Below are positions 16,876 through 25,664 of a stretch of 32,297 nt of DNA, in pieces (the first letter of the stretch is position 1; every line of letters starts with the position of its first letter). The stretch comes from a bacterium. Lineage in GTDB: Bacteria > Sysuimicrobiota > Sysuimicrobiia > Sysuimicrobiales > Segetimicrobiaceae. Location: assembly GCA_035691305.1 (NCBI GenBank), contig DASSJF010000046.1, forward strand, positions 1 to 32,297, given 5' to 3'. A program made the position numbers and the translations under genes. Below the pieces are notes generated by a model. It did not search any database, was not told where the DNA came from, and worked only from the letters and a program-made list of their open reading frames with translations.

Positions 16876-17768
16876 GCGTTCCGGCGGCGCTCGCCGCGCC
16901 CTGGGCCGCCCGGCGCGGGCGCGCCGACGCGCTGCGCGCGCGGTACCCGTTCGCGCGGGAGCCGCTCGCGCTCTACCGGGCGCTTCTGGACGTGCAGGAG
17001 CCGGCGTGGTCCGCGGCTCGGGTCGATGCGCCCGCCGCCGGGGATGTCCCGGCGTACGCCGCCGCGCGCGTGCTTCCCGGTATCATCGACGCGACCGCGG
17101 CGGCTGGGCCGAAGTCGCTTGCCGAGATCGTCTGCGCGCAGTTCGCCCGCGCACCGTCCGAAGGCGCGGACATGATCCGGCGGTGGCTTGCCGGCGGCGA
17201 GCAGGCGCCGGCCGAGCGCTACCTCGCCCGCGCCGCCGCCGGGCCCGTTCTCGAGGCACTCGGCGCCCGGGCGGGGGAGGCGTGCCGTGCGGCCGGCTTC
17301 GATCGGCCGCGGGACGACCGCCACTGTCCGGTGTGCGGGGGCCTCCCGCAGCTCTCGTACGTCGCGGCGCCGCCGGAGTCGCTGGCTGCCGGGCCGCGAT
17401 CGCTGTTATGCTCGCGCTGCGCGAGGGTGTGGGCGTACCCGCGCCTCACCTGCGCCGCATGCGGGGAGCAGGACACGTCCAGGATGACCGTGCTGGCCGA
17501 AGAGGGCACGGACGAGCGCACGCTATCCGGCAGCACGGTGCGCGGCCTCCGCGGGCGCCCCGAGCCGGCCGCGCCCGACGCGGGCCCGCGCTTTCCCCAC
17601 CTGCGCATCGACGCGTGCACGACGTGCGCCAGGTATCTCGTCTCGGTCGACCTCGGCCGCGCGCCGCGCGCCGTGCCGGTGGTCGACGAACTGGCGGCGA
17701 TCCCGCTTGATCTCTACGCCGCCGATCGCGGTTTCGCCAAAGTCGTACCTAACCTGATGGGGGCGTGA
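16872..17768 (+). CDS. fdhE: FdhE-like formate dehydrogenase accessory protein
   Basis: A 298-aa FdhE homologue; in E. coli FdhE is a cytoplasmic rubredoxin-like iron protein needed to activate Tat-exported formate dehydrogenases before export. Four CxxC pairs are visible: C152/C155 (HCPVCGGLP), C180/C183 (LLCSRCARVW), C194/C197 (LTCAACGEQ) and C249/C252 (DACTTCARY), as expected for the family. The N-terminal 140 residues are the less conserved helical domain. The ATG overlaps the fdhA stop by 4 bases, and the stop is 3 bases before the next gene, so it is made with its client. Placing the chaperone between catalytic and iron-sulfur subunit genes differs from the E. coli order. Confidence 0.9.
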   Translation: MSVPAALAAPWAARRGRADALRARYPFAREPLALYRALLDVQEPAWSAARVDAPAAGDVPAYAAARVLPGIIDATAAAGPKSLAEIVCAQFARAPSEGADMIRRWLAGGEQAPAERYLARAAAGPVLEALGARAGEACRAAGFDRPRDDRHCPVCGGLPQLSYVAAPPESLAAGPRSLLCSRCARVWAYPRLTCAACGEQDTSRMTVLAEEGTDERTLSGSTVRGLRGRPEPAAPDAGPRFPHLRIDACTTCARYLVSVDLGRAPRAVPVVDELAAIPLDLYAADRGFAKVVPNLMGA

Positions 17769-17771
17769 GCG

Positions 17772-18596
17772 ATGCCTGAGGCCGTCGGTTTCTTCACCGA
17801 CTCGAGCGTCTGCATCGGCTGCAAAGCCTGCGAGGTCGCCTGCAAGGAGTGGAACCATCTCCCCGGCGACAAGCCGAAGTTCATGGACGGCTACGACAAC
17901 ACGGGAGCGCTCGACGAGCAGAACTGGCGCCACGTCCAGTTCATCGAGCGGATGGACGACCAGCCGGTCCAGACCGGCAACGGCGCCGCGTGGCTCATGC
18001 TCTCCGACGTCTGCAAGCACTGCAAGCGCGCGAGCTGCATGGAGGTCTGCCCGACCGGCGCGATCGTTCGCACCGAGTACGACACGGTCTTCATTCAGCA
18101 GGACGTCTGCAACGGGTGCCGCTACTGCATCTCGGCGTGTCCGTTCGGCGTCATCGGATTCAGCGCGAGGACCGGGACGGTCCACAAATGCACGTTCTGC
18201 TACGATCGGCTGCAGAACAGCATGACCCCGGCGTGCGCGCAAGCGTGTCCGACTCAGTCGATCCAGTTCGGACCGCTGTCCGAGATGCAGAAGCGCGCCG
18301 ACGCGCGGCTCGCGGCACTGCACGACCAAGGCTACGCGCAGGCGCAGCTCTACGGCCGCGACGACAAAGTGTACGGCGGGCTCAACGCGTTCTTTCTGCT
18401 GATGGACAAACCGGAAACGTACGGGCTGCCGGACCGGCAGAACGCGGTGCTGCCGCGCCGCAACAACAAGCCCGGCTACTTCGGCGTCGTGGCGACCGCG
18501 CTCCTCGGCGCGGTTGCCGCGGTGGTCGCGTTCCGCGACCGGCGGATGAATGGGGCCCACGGCGGAAACGGCGCGGCGGAGGGGAGGACATCGTGA
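17772..18596 (+). CDS. fdhB: Formate dehydrogenase iron-sulfur subunit
   Basis: A 274-aa electron-transfer subunit with four [4Fe-4S] clusters, linking FdhA to the membrane subunit. Cysteine groups: C14-C24 (CIGCKACEVAC), the set from C81 to C93 (CKHCKRASCMEVCP), C113-C123 (CNGCRYCISACP), and C140-C159 (KCTFCYDR, ACAQACP). A single C-terminal membrane anchor is seen at about 236-254 (YFGVVATALLGAVAAVVAF), followed by a positively charged tail, as in FdnH-type subunits. There is no signal peptide, which fits export by riding on the Tat-targeted FdhA. The stop overlaps the ATG of the next gene (TGATG). Third gene of the operon. Confidence 0.94.
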   Translation: MPEAVGFFTDSSVCIGCKACEVACKEWNHLPGDKPKFMDGYDNTGALDEQNWRHVQFIERMDDQPVQTGNGAAWLMLSDVCKHCKRASCMEVCPTGAIVRTEYDTVFIQQDVCNGCRYCISACPFGVIGFSARTGTVHKCTFCYDRLQNSMTPACAQACPTQSIQFGPLSEMQKRADARLAALHDQGYAQAQLYGRDDKVYGGLNAFFLLMDKPETYGLPDRQNAVLPRRNNKPGYFGVVATALLGAVAAVVAFRDRRMNGAHGGNGAAEGRTS

Positions 18597-19453
18597 TGGC
18601 CGAGCACTTCGTCCGGCCGCCTGAGTGGGGCTGGTACATCCTCGGGTATTTCTTTTTTGCCGGTATCACGGGCGGGCTGTACGCGCTCGGGGCGGGGCTG
18701 CGGCTGTGGGGCCGTCCCGCGGACGAAGGCGTCGCGCGCACGGCGTTCCTTTGGGCCTTTCCGATCCTCGTCGTCTGCCCGATTCTGCTTACGATCGACC
18801 TCGGGCAGCCGCTCCGCTTCTACCATATGCTGGTCGCCACAACGCCGGGGCAGGGCGGTCTCATTTTTCACTACTGGAACCCGATGTCGGTCGGCGCCTG
18901 GGCGCTGTTGATTTTCGGGATCTTTTCGTTCGTCTCGTTCGTGAGCGCGTTGGGGCGGCGGCCCGGTCCCGGCGGCGGCCGGTGGTTCGTCGCGGCCGGC
19001 GGACTTTTCGGTCTGTTTGTCGCTTCGTATACCGGCGTATTGCTCAGCGTCTCGAACCAGCCCCTCTGGAGCGACACGTGGACCCTCGGAGGCCTGTTTC
19101 TTGCCTCCAGCCTGAGCGGGGCGGCGGCGCTGCTGGCGGCGACGGCGCGCAGAGACGCGGGGTCCGCGGGCACGGACGCGCGGCTGCACGCGGCGGACGG
19201 CTACTTCGCGCTGCTCGAGCTCATCTGGATCCTTCTGCTCTTTGCAGCGCTGGCGGCGGCCGGCAGCCTTTCGATAGTGTTGCGCGTTCCGTGGATCGGA
19301 CTGTGGCTGATCGTCCTTATCGGGCTGATTCCACCCCTCCTGGCGTTCGGTCGCCCGGAGCGCGCACGCGGCAGCGCGTCCGTGTTCGCGTTCGTGGTGC
19401 TGGCCGGCGAGTTGGCGCTGCGGGCGGTCATCGTCTTCAGCGCCCAGGGTTAG
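18596..19453 (+). CDS. NrfD/PsrC-like membrane subunit of formate dehydrogenase
   Basis: A 285-aa polytopic membrane protein of the NrfD/PsrC family that would pass electrons from FdhB to the quinone pool. It starts HFVRPPEWGWYILGYFFFAG, typical of these subunits, then shows WAFPILVVCPILLTIDLGQP and FHYWNPMSVGAWALLIFG, the usual conserved loop. About eight membrane segments are visible. There is no FdnI-like cytochrome b with haem histidines; NrfD-like subunits carry no haem. The ATG overlaps the fdhB stop. The assembly would be a periplasm-facing, quinone-reducing formate dehydrogenase. Direction of electron flow cannot be told from sequence. Confidence 0.88.
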   Translation: MAEHFVRPPEWGWYILGYFFFAGITGGLYALGAGLRLWGRPADEGVARTAFLWAFPILVVCPILLTIDLGQPLRFYHMLVATTPGQGGLIFHYWNPMSVGAWALLIFGIFSFVSFVSALGRRPGPGGGRWFVAAGGLFGLFVASYTGVLLSVSNQPLWSDTWTLGGLFLASSLSGAAALLAATARRDAGSAGTDARLHAADGYFALLELIWILLLFAALAAAGSLSIVLRVPWIGLWLIVLIGLIPPLLAFGRPERARGSASVFAFVVLAGELALRAVIVFSAQG

Positions 19454-19469
19454 CCGCAGCACGAACGGC

Positions 19470-20264
19470 ATCCGAATCGGCGTCATCGCCGATATCCACT
19501 GCGGCCCGGACCGGGACGTCCTGCCGGGCAGCCGCGTGCCCACGCTGCTCGACGGCTTCATCGCCGCGATGCGCGCGGCGCGGCCCGCCTGCATCGTCGA
19601 CCTCGGCGACCGCGTCAACAGCGTGGCGGCCGGGCAGGACGCGGTGCGGGAGCGGTACGTGCGGCGGCGCCTGGAAGAGGCGGGCGTTCCGGTCTACCAT
19701 GTTCTCGGCAACACAGATTTAGAACGGCTGCCGAAGCACGAGGCCCTGGCCGCGGTCAAGAAAGGCTGGGCGGCAGAGACCGTGGACCTCGATGAGGCGC
19801 GGCTTGTGCTGTTGGATACTCTCGATCCTTCGGTCGAGCGCGTCGGAGGTTCGATCGGCGCCGCCCAGCTCGAGTGGGTACGAGCCTCGTTGACGGCGCG
19901 CCACGTGCCAAGTCTGATCTTCGGGCACCATCCGCTGGACGAGCCCGCGCTGGAGGGCCACCACTATTTTGCCGGCCACCCGTCGATCGCCGCCGCGGAG
20001 AACCGCGCCGAGGTGCGCGCGGCGCTGGAGAGCGCTCCGGAGGTCGCCGCGGTGTTCTCGGGCCACCTCCACTGGACGCGCGCGTCGGAGATCGGCGGGA
20101 TTCCCTACGTGACGGTCGGCTCGCTCGTCGACACGGCATACACCGGCGGCGAGCCCGCCGCAGCCTACGCGTTCGTGACGGTCGGAGTGGAGGCGGTCGA
20201 GGTGCACGTCGCCGGCCGGGCCCCGGCGGGGTTCCGGTTCCCGCGGGGCCGGCTCCTCGGCTAG
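19470..20264 (+). CDS. Metallophosphoesterase family protein (start codon not identifiable)
   Basis: A calcineurin-like phosphoesterase of about 264 aa. Metal-site motifs in order: GVIADIHCG (codon for the first Asp at 19491), VDLGDRVNS, LGNTD, FGHHPLDE and FSGHLHW; all lie in one frame. The first ATG, GTG, TTG or CTG in that frame is the GTG at 19536, which is after the DIH motif; the frame opens at 19329 (just after a TGA) and has none of these codons before it. So a canonical start would delete a metal ligand. I give 19470 (an ATC) as the approximate beginning of conserved sequence. Possible explanations are a rare start (ATC 19470/19476, ACG 19461), a +1 shift from the preceding NrfD-like gene, or a sequence error. 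Substrate is unknown. Confidence 0.75.
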   Translation: MRIGVIADIHCGPDRDVLPGSRVPTLLDGFIAAMRAARPACIVDLGDRVNSVAAGQDAVRERYVRRRLEEAGVPVYHVLGNTDLERLPKHEALAAVKKGWAAETVDLDEARLVLLDTLDPSVERVGGSIGAAQLEWVRASLTARHVPSLIFGHHPLDEPALEGHHYFAGHPSIAAAENRAEVRAALESAPEVAAVFSGHLHWTRASEIGGIPYVTVGSLVDTAYTGGEPAAAYAFVTVGVEAVEVHVAGRAPAGFRFPRGRLLG

Positions 20265-20267
20265 GGG

Positions 20268-20681
20268 CTAAGGTTCGATCCGCCAGGTGTACGTCAGGTC
20301 AGAGCTCGCCCGAAGCATCGCGGACACGGAACAGTACGTCGTCTGGCTTAGCTCGACCGCGCGGCCCGCTTGTTCGGGCTTGAGGGCGCCGCCTCGGAAA
20401 ACGTACTCGAGCCGGATATGTGTGAAGATCCGCGGATGCTCGTCGCGGCGGTCGCCCGAGACGCGGATTTCCAACCCCTCGAAGGGCGCGCGCATCTTGC
20501 CGAGGACCGAGACGACGTCCATGCCGGTGCAGCCGGCGAGCGCGAGTAGCAGCGTCTCCATCGCCGACGGCCCCTGTCCGGTGCCGCCGTGCTCCGGCCG
20601 GGCGTCGAGCGTCAGCTTCCCGCCGGATTCCGCGACTCCCCCGAACCGCATGCCGCCTTCCCACCGCAGCGTGGCATTCAT
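20268..20681 (-). CDS. OsmC/Ohr-family peroxidase-like protein
   Basis: A 137-aa OsmC-family protein, thiol-dependent reduction of organic hydroperoxides being the best-known activity. The two conserved cysteines are C51 (LLALAGCTGMDVVS) and C117 (TTYCSVSAML). The GGTGQGPSAMETLLLAL segment before the first cysteine is typical. The ATG at 20681 has GGGAGG about 7 bases upstream and starts at the first beta strand (MNATLRWEGG); the open frame runs on upstream as antisense shadow. Many YhfA/OsmC-like proteins of this length have unknown substrates. It is convergent with the phosphoesterase gene, only 3 bases apart, and divergent from the adenosine-specific kinase gene. Confidence 0.9.
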   Translation of the reverse strand: MNATLRWEGGMRFGGVAESGGKLTLDARPEHGGTGQGPSAMETLLLALAGCTGMDVVSVLGKMRAPFEGLEIRVSGDRRDEHPRIFTHIRLEYVFRGGALKPEQAGRAVELSQTTYCSVSAMLRASSDLTYTWRIEP

Positions 20682-20799
20682 CTCCAAGCCTCCCTTCGAA
20701 CTCGTTGGACACTTCGACGCCGACCAAGGAATGCCACTCCCAACGGGTGAAGCAGACGACGCGCCGGAGCGCGGGCGAGGCGGGTTCGCGGAGGCACTC

Positions 20800-21282
20800 A
20801 TGGAAACGCACGTGATTCGGGTGGAGAACCCGGACGGGCTCAATGTGATCCTCGGTCAATCGCATTTCATCAAGACGGCGGATGACCTGCATGAAGCCCT
20901 AGCCGGCGCCGTTCCCGGCATCCGCTTCGGGCTCGCCTTCTGCGAAGCCAGCGGGCCGCGCCTCATCCGCGCGAGCGGAACCGCGCAGCCGCTCGTCGAC
21001 TTGGCGACGCGCGCGGCACGCGCGCTCGGCTGCGGACACGCGTTCGTTATTTTCCTAGACGGCACGTTCCCGATCAATGTGCTCGGTGTCATCCGGCAGG
21101 TCCCCGAGGTCTGCCGGATCTTCTGCGCCACGGCGAACTCGCTCGAGGTCGTGGTGGCCGAGACGGAGCAGGGGCGCGGCGTCCTCGGCGTAATCGACGG
21201 CCAGCCCCCGCTCGGCGTCGAAGGGCCGGTCGACGTGCACGCGCGGCGCGAACTTCTGCGGAAGTTCGGCTACAAGCTGTGA
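20800..21282 (+). CDS. Adenosine-specific kinase family protein (PF04008-type)
   Basis: A 160-aa protein of the adenosine-specific kinase family, small trimeric proteins first described in archaea. Visible family sequence: VIRVENPDGLNVILGQSHFIK near the N-terminus, GIRFGLAFCEASGPRLIR, GCGHAFVIFLDGTFPINVL, and FCATANSLEVVVAETEQGRG, ending GVIDGQPPLGVE. GGAGG at 20790-20794 sits 5 bases before the ATG at 20800. The stop overlaps the GTG start of rpiA by 4 bases, suggesting coupling to the pentose pathway and perhaps to nucleoside ribose salvage. The biochemical name rests on few studied members. Confidence 0.85.
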   Translation: METHVIRVENPDGLNVILGQSHFIKTADDLHEALAGAVPGIRFGLAFCEASGPRLIRASGTAQPLVDLATRAARALGCGHAFVIFLDGTFPINVLGVIRQVPEVCRIFCATANSLEVVVAETEQGRGVLGVIDGQPPLGVEGPVDVHARRELLRKFGYKL

Positions 21283-21974
21283 GCCGGGACGCCCGGGAAT
21301 CGGTGGGACGGTTCAAGCGCGACGCCGCTCTTGCCGCGGTCGCCGCTGAAGTTCGCGACGGGATGCTCGTGGGTCTCGGGTCGGGGTCTACCGCGGCGTA
21401 CGCGATACAGGAGATCGGCCGGCGGATTCGCGAGGACCGGTGGCGGCTTCTGGGGGTGCCGACGTCCGAACGGACGGCCGCACTGGCGCGTGAGGCCGGG
21501 GTTCCGCTCGTCCCGCTCGATGCCGCGCCCGACGTCGCAATCGACGGGGCGGATCAAGTCGACCCGTCGCTCGCCATCGTCAAGGGCGGCGGCGGCGCCC
21601 ACGCGAGGGAGAAGGTCGTCGCCTCGGCCTCAAAGCGGGTCGCCATCATCGCCGACTACACCAAAGCGGTCGAGCGTTTGACGGCTCCCGTCCCGCTGGA
21701 GGTCCTGCCGTTTGCCGTCGCCTGGATACCGCGCGCCCTGGCCGGCCTCGTTCCCCGTGGGGAGGCGCACGTGCGCATGCGCGACGGGCGGCCCTTCACC
21801 ACAGACAACGGCAACCCGATCATAGAACTTGTGTGCGGGGTCATCGACGACCCGTCGGGGCTTGCCGCCGCGCTCGATGCCATGCCCGGCGTGGTCGAGC
21901 ACGGACTGTTCGTCGGCATCGCGAACGTGGTGTATCTTGCGGGACCTGAGGGAATAAAAATAGCCCAAATTTAG
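21279..21974 (+). CDS. rpiA: Ribose-5-phosphate isomerase A
   Basis: A 231-aa RpiA that interconverts ribose 5-phosphate and ribulose 5-phosphate in the non-oxidative pentose phosphate pathway. Phosphate-binding GLGSGST is near residues 33-39; AIDGADQVD holds D89 and D92; KGGGGAHAREK holds K102 and the catalytic-base equivalent E111. TTDNGNPIIEL and HGLFVGIANVVYL close the protein. Length is standard. The start is GTG at 21279, overlapping the stop of the adenosine-specific kinase gene. No terminator is seen directly after the stop; the next gene begins 71 bases later and has its own likely promoter. Confidence 0.95.
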   Translation: MSRDARESVGRFKRDAALAAVAAEVRDGMLVGLGSGSTAAYAIQEIGRRIREDRWRLLGVPTSERTAALAREAGVPLVPLDAAPDVAIDGADQVDPSLAIVKGGGGAHAREKVVASASKRVAIIADYTKAVERLTAPVPLEVLPFAVAWIPRALAGLVPRGEAHVRMRDGRPFTTDNGNPIIELVCGVIDDPSGLAAALDAMPGVVEHGLFVGIANVVYLAGPEGIKIAQI

Positions 21975-21986
21975 CCGTTGTCATGT

Positions 21987-22016
21987 TTGACTTTAAGACG
22001 GCCCAGGGAAGATATT
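21987..22016 (+). promoter_or_regulatory. Possible promoter for the CBM48 gene
   Basis: TTGACT (21987-21992) and GATATT (22011-22016) are separated by 18 bases, in a locally AT-richer stretch between rpiA and the CBM48 gene. Predicted transcription start is near 22023, about 23 bases before the ATG. The -10 match is only four of six. Confidence 0.4.
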
Positions 22017-22045
22017 GAGGTAAGGAATCTCTCGGACGGTGACCC

Positions 22046-22354
22046 ATGGCTACGCTGATTCCCGTGACGTTTCGTTTTCCCGCACGCCTGACCCCTGCCG
22101 CACGAACTGTTTCGGTCATCGGCTCCTTTAACGGTTGGAACCCGGCCGTCCACAAGATGCGGAAGGCCGCCGGCGGCGAGTGGGCCGTCACGGTCTACCT
22201 GACGCCGGGACGCACGGTGTACTGCTTCTCGGTGGATGGCGTGATGTGGCTCGACCCGGCGGACGAGGGCCGGGTGCCCAACGGGTGGGGGTCGGAGTAT
22301 TCGGTCCGCCACATCGCGTCGGACCCGGCGTTCGCCGCGCTGCAGCCGGCGTAA
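22046..22354 (+). CDS. Stand-alone CBM48 (AMPK-type glycogen-binding) domain protein
   Basis: A 102-aa protein that consists of little more than one CBM48 / isoamylase early-set domain. The key carbohydrate-binding sequence is VSVIGSFNGWNP near residue 30, followed by GGEWAVTVYLTPGRTVYCFSV in 21-residue register typical of these immunoglobulin-like folds, and WLDPADEGRVPNGWGSEYSV. No catalytic domain is attached. Such free domains are common in some bacterial phyla and are thought to bind glycogen or related glucans or act as adaptors; the partner is unknown. ATG at 22046. The gene ends just before a strong hairpin terminator. Confidence 0.85.
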   Translation: MATLIPVTFRFPARLTPAARTVSVIGSFNGWNPAVHKMRKAAGGEWAVTVYLTPGRTVYCFSVDGVMWLDPADEGRVPNGWGSEYSVRHIASDPAFAALQPA

Positions 22355-22378
22355 CCGCGTACCGCGGAAGAAAAGTTC

Positions 22379-22415
22379 GAGCCGGCGTTCCGTCAGGACG
22401 CCGGCTCTGATTTTT
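22379..22415 (+). terminator. Intrinsic terminator after the CBM48 gene
   Basis: A perfect 10-base-pair stem, GAGCCGGCGT (22379-22388) with ACGCCGGCTC (22398-22407), has a 9-base loop and is followed by TGATTTTT. On the opposite strand the same stem is followed by GAACTTTTC, so it may also end the minus-strand gene at 22455. Confidence 0.9.
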
Positions 22416-22454
22416 GTGCTCGTCCGCGGGGACCGGCGCTCGGCCGGCGTCGGC

Positions 22455-22676
22455 TCAGAACGCGAGCCAGTGCAACAGGGGGATCGCGAGCAGCCCGTAA
22501 CCGAAGGCGAGGAACGATCCCGCGATCAGATGCTGCACCTCGTCCGTGACGCGCAGTACGTGAAGCGTGAGGGCGGTGAGCGGCAGCCCCCACGCGAGCA
22601 TGATTGCCCCGGCCAGCCCTACATGCGCAGGCGACATCCGGCTTTTCCCCCCGAAGACCACCAGAGCTGCCTCCAT
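22455..22676 (-). CDS. Small two-helix membrane protein (unknown function)
   Basis: A 73-aa hydrophobic protein I cannot assign. Two membrane segments are visible, roughly residues 17-40 (HVGLAGAIMLAWGLPLTALT) and 48-72 (LIAGSFLAFGYGLLAIPLL), joined by a charged turn (RVTDEVQH). The start could be ATG at 22676 or the ATG at 22637 (MSPAHVGL), which begins just before the first helix; neither has a clearly placed ribosome binding site. It lies between two terminator/promoter regions, divergent from the copper operon. Real coding is likely given the clean helix pattern, but modest. Confidence 0.55.
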   Translation of the reverse strand: MEAALVVFGGKSRMSPAHVGLAGAIMLAWGLPLTALTLHVLRVTDEVQHLIAGSFLAFGYGLLAIPLLHWLAF

Positions 22677-22704
22677 CCTAGCATAAGCGGCACGCGCCCC
22701 GGCG

Positions 22705-22733
22705 TTGACAGGCCGGCGCGGACGCCCTATCCT
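22705..22733 (+). promoter_or_regulatory. Sigma-70-type promoter of the copper operon
   Basis: A consensus -35 TTGACA (22705-22710) is followed after 17 bases by TATCCT (22728-22733). Predicted transcription start is about 22740, next to the G/C-tract dyad, so a repressor there would block initiation. Confidence 0.75.
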
Positions 22734-22741
22734 AGAGCATG

Positions 22742-22759
22742 TCCCCCCCTACTGGGGGA
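22742..22759. promoter_or_regulatory. Putative CsoR operator (G/C-tract inverted repeat)
   Basis: TCCCCC-N6-GGGGGA is a perfect inverted repeat of the G-tract type recognised by CsoR/RcnR regulators. It covers the expected transcription start of the csoR-copA-copZ operon and ends just before the csoR ribosome binding site (GGAGG, 22761-22765). Autoregulation with release by Cu(I) is inferred. Confidence 0.7.
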
Positions 22760-22774
22760 GGGAGGTGCCGAGCG

Positions 22775-23095
22775 ATGCCACGGACGGTCACCGGGCTGGA
22801 TCCCCGCGCGAAAGCGCTGATCCTCGCGCGGCTGCGCAGCATCGAGGGACACTGGCGCGCCGTCGTCCGCATGGTCGACGAGGACCGGTACTGCGTGGAC
22901 GTGATCAAGCAGATTCGCGCCGTACAGGGCGCCGCCGATAAGGCCACCGCGCTGCTGCTGGAACGCCACCTCAATCACTGCGTGACGTCGGCGATCCGTT
23001 CGGACAACCCCCGCCAGCGGGAGCGGGCGATCGCGGAGCTGCTCGAGGTCTTCGAGCATCGCGCGCGGCCGATCGGCGACCGCACCGCGTCGTAG
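22775..23095 (+). CDS. csoR: CsoR-family copper-sensing repressor
   Basis: A 106-aa four-helix DUF156 regulator. The Cu(I) ligands are recognisable as C40, H65 and C69 ([20 protein letters not shown] and [10 protein letters not shown]), with the same spacing (25, then 4) as C36-H61-C65 in Mycobacterium tuberculosis CsoR, which makes copper the likely ligand and argues against nickel or formaldehyde types. The arginine-rich helix start [15 protein letters not shown] contacts DNA in the family. I chose the ATG at 22775 (GGAGG 9 bases upstream); an earlier ATG at 22739 would lie inside the operator. It leads the operon with copA and copZ. Confidence 0.9.
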   Translation: MPRTVTGLDPRAKALILARLRSIEGHWRAVVRMVDEDRYCVDVIKQIRAVQGAADKATALLLERHLNHCVTSAIRSDNPRQRERAIAELLEVFEHRARPIGDRTAS

Positions 23096-23105
23096 CCTCG
23101 CCCCG

Positions 23106-25387
<2,282 letters not shown>

Positions 25388-25391
<4 letters not shown>

Positions 25392-25609
25392 CGAACGTCG
25401 TCCTGCGCGTGCCCGACATCTCATGCGAGCACTGCGAGCGGACGGTCAAGCAGGCCCTGGGTAAGCTGCGCGGCGTGGGCACGGTCGACGTCGACATCGC
25501 GGCCAAGGAAGTGCGTGTGGCGTACGACGAGACGTCCGTCGGCCTCGACGGTCTCAAAGCGGCGTTGGCAGACGAGGACTATCCCGTCGCGTCCGCGTCG
25601 CCCGCGTAG
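25388..25609 (+). CDS. copZ: CopZ-like copper chaperone (HMA domain)
   Basis: A 73-aa single heavy-metal-associated domain. The metal-binding pair is C13 and C16 in [10 protein letters not shown], and the fold continues [19 protein letters not shown] and [12 protein letters not shown]. Such proteins shuttle Cu(I) to CopA. The ATG overlaps the copA stop by 4 bases. The motif is SCEHC and lacks the M-x-C form (GMTC) common in CopZ; SCEHC occurs in other CopZ-like and MerP-like proteins, so metal choice is inferred from the operon. Confidence 0.9.
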
Positions 25610-25664
25610 CGCGCGCCGAGAGGGCCGGTAAGTCGGCGAACCACGTCTGGGGAACAATCAACGC

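Noticed and set aside
19440-19460. Programmed +1 frameshift fusing the NrfD-like subunit to the phosphoesterase as the main explanation
   Set aside because: A UAGC stop follows CAGGGT, but re-pairing of the glycine tRNA in the +1 frame (GGU to GUU) is poor, so it is kept only as one option.
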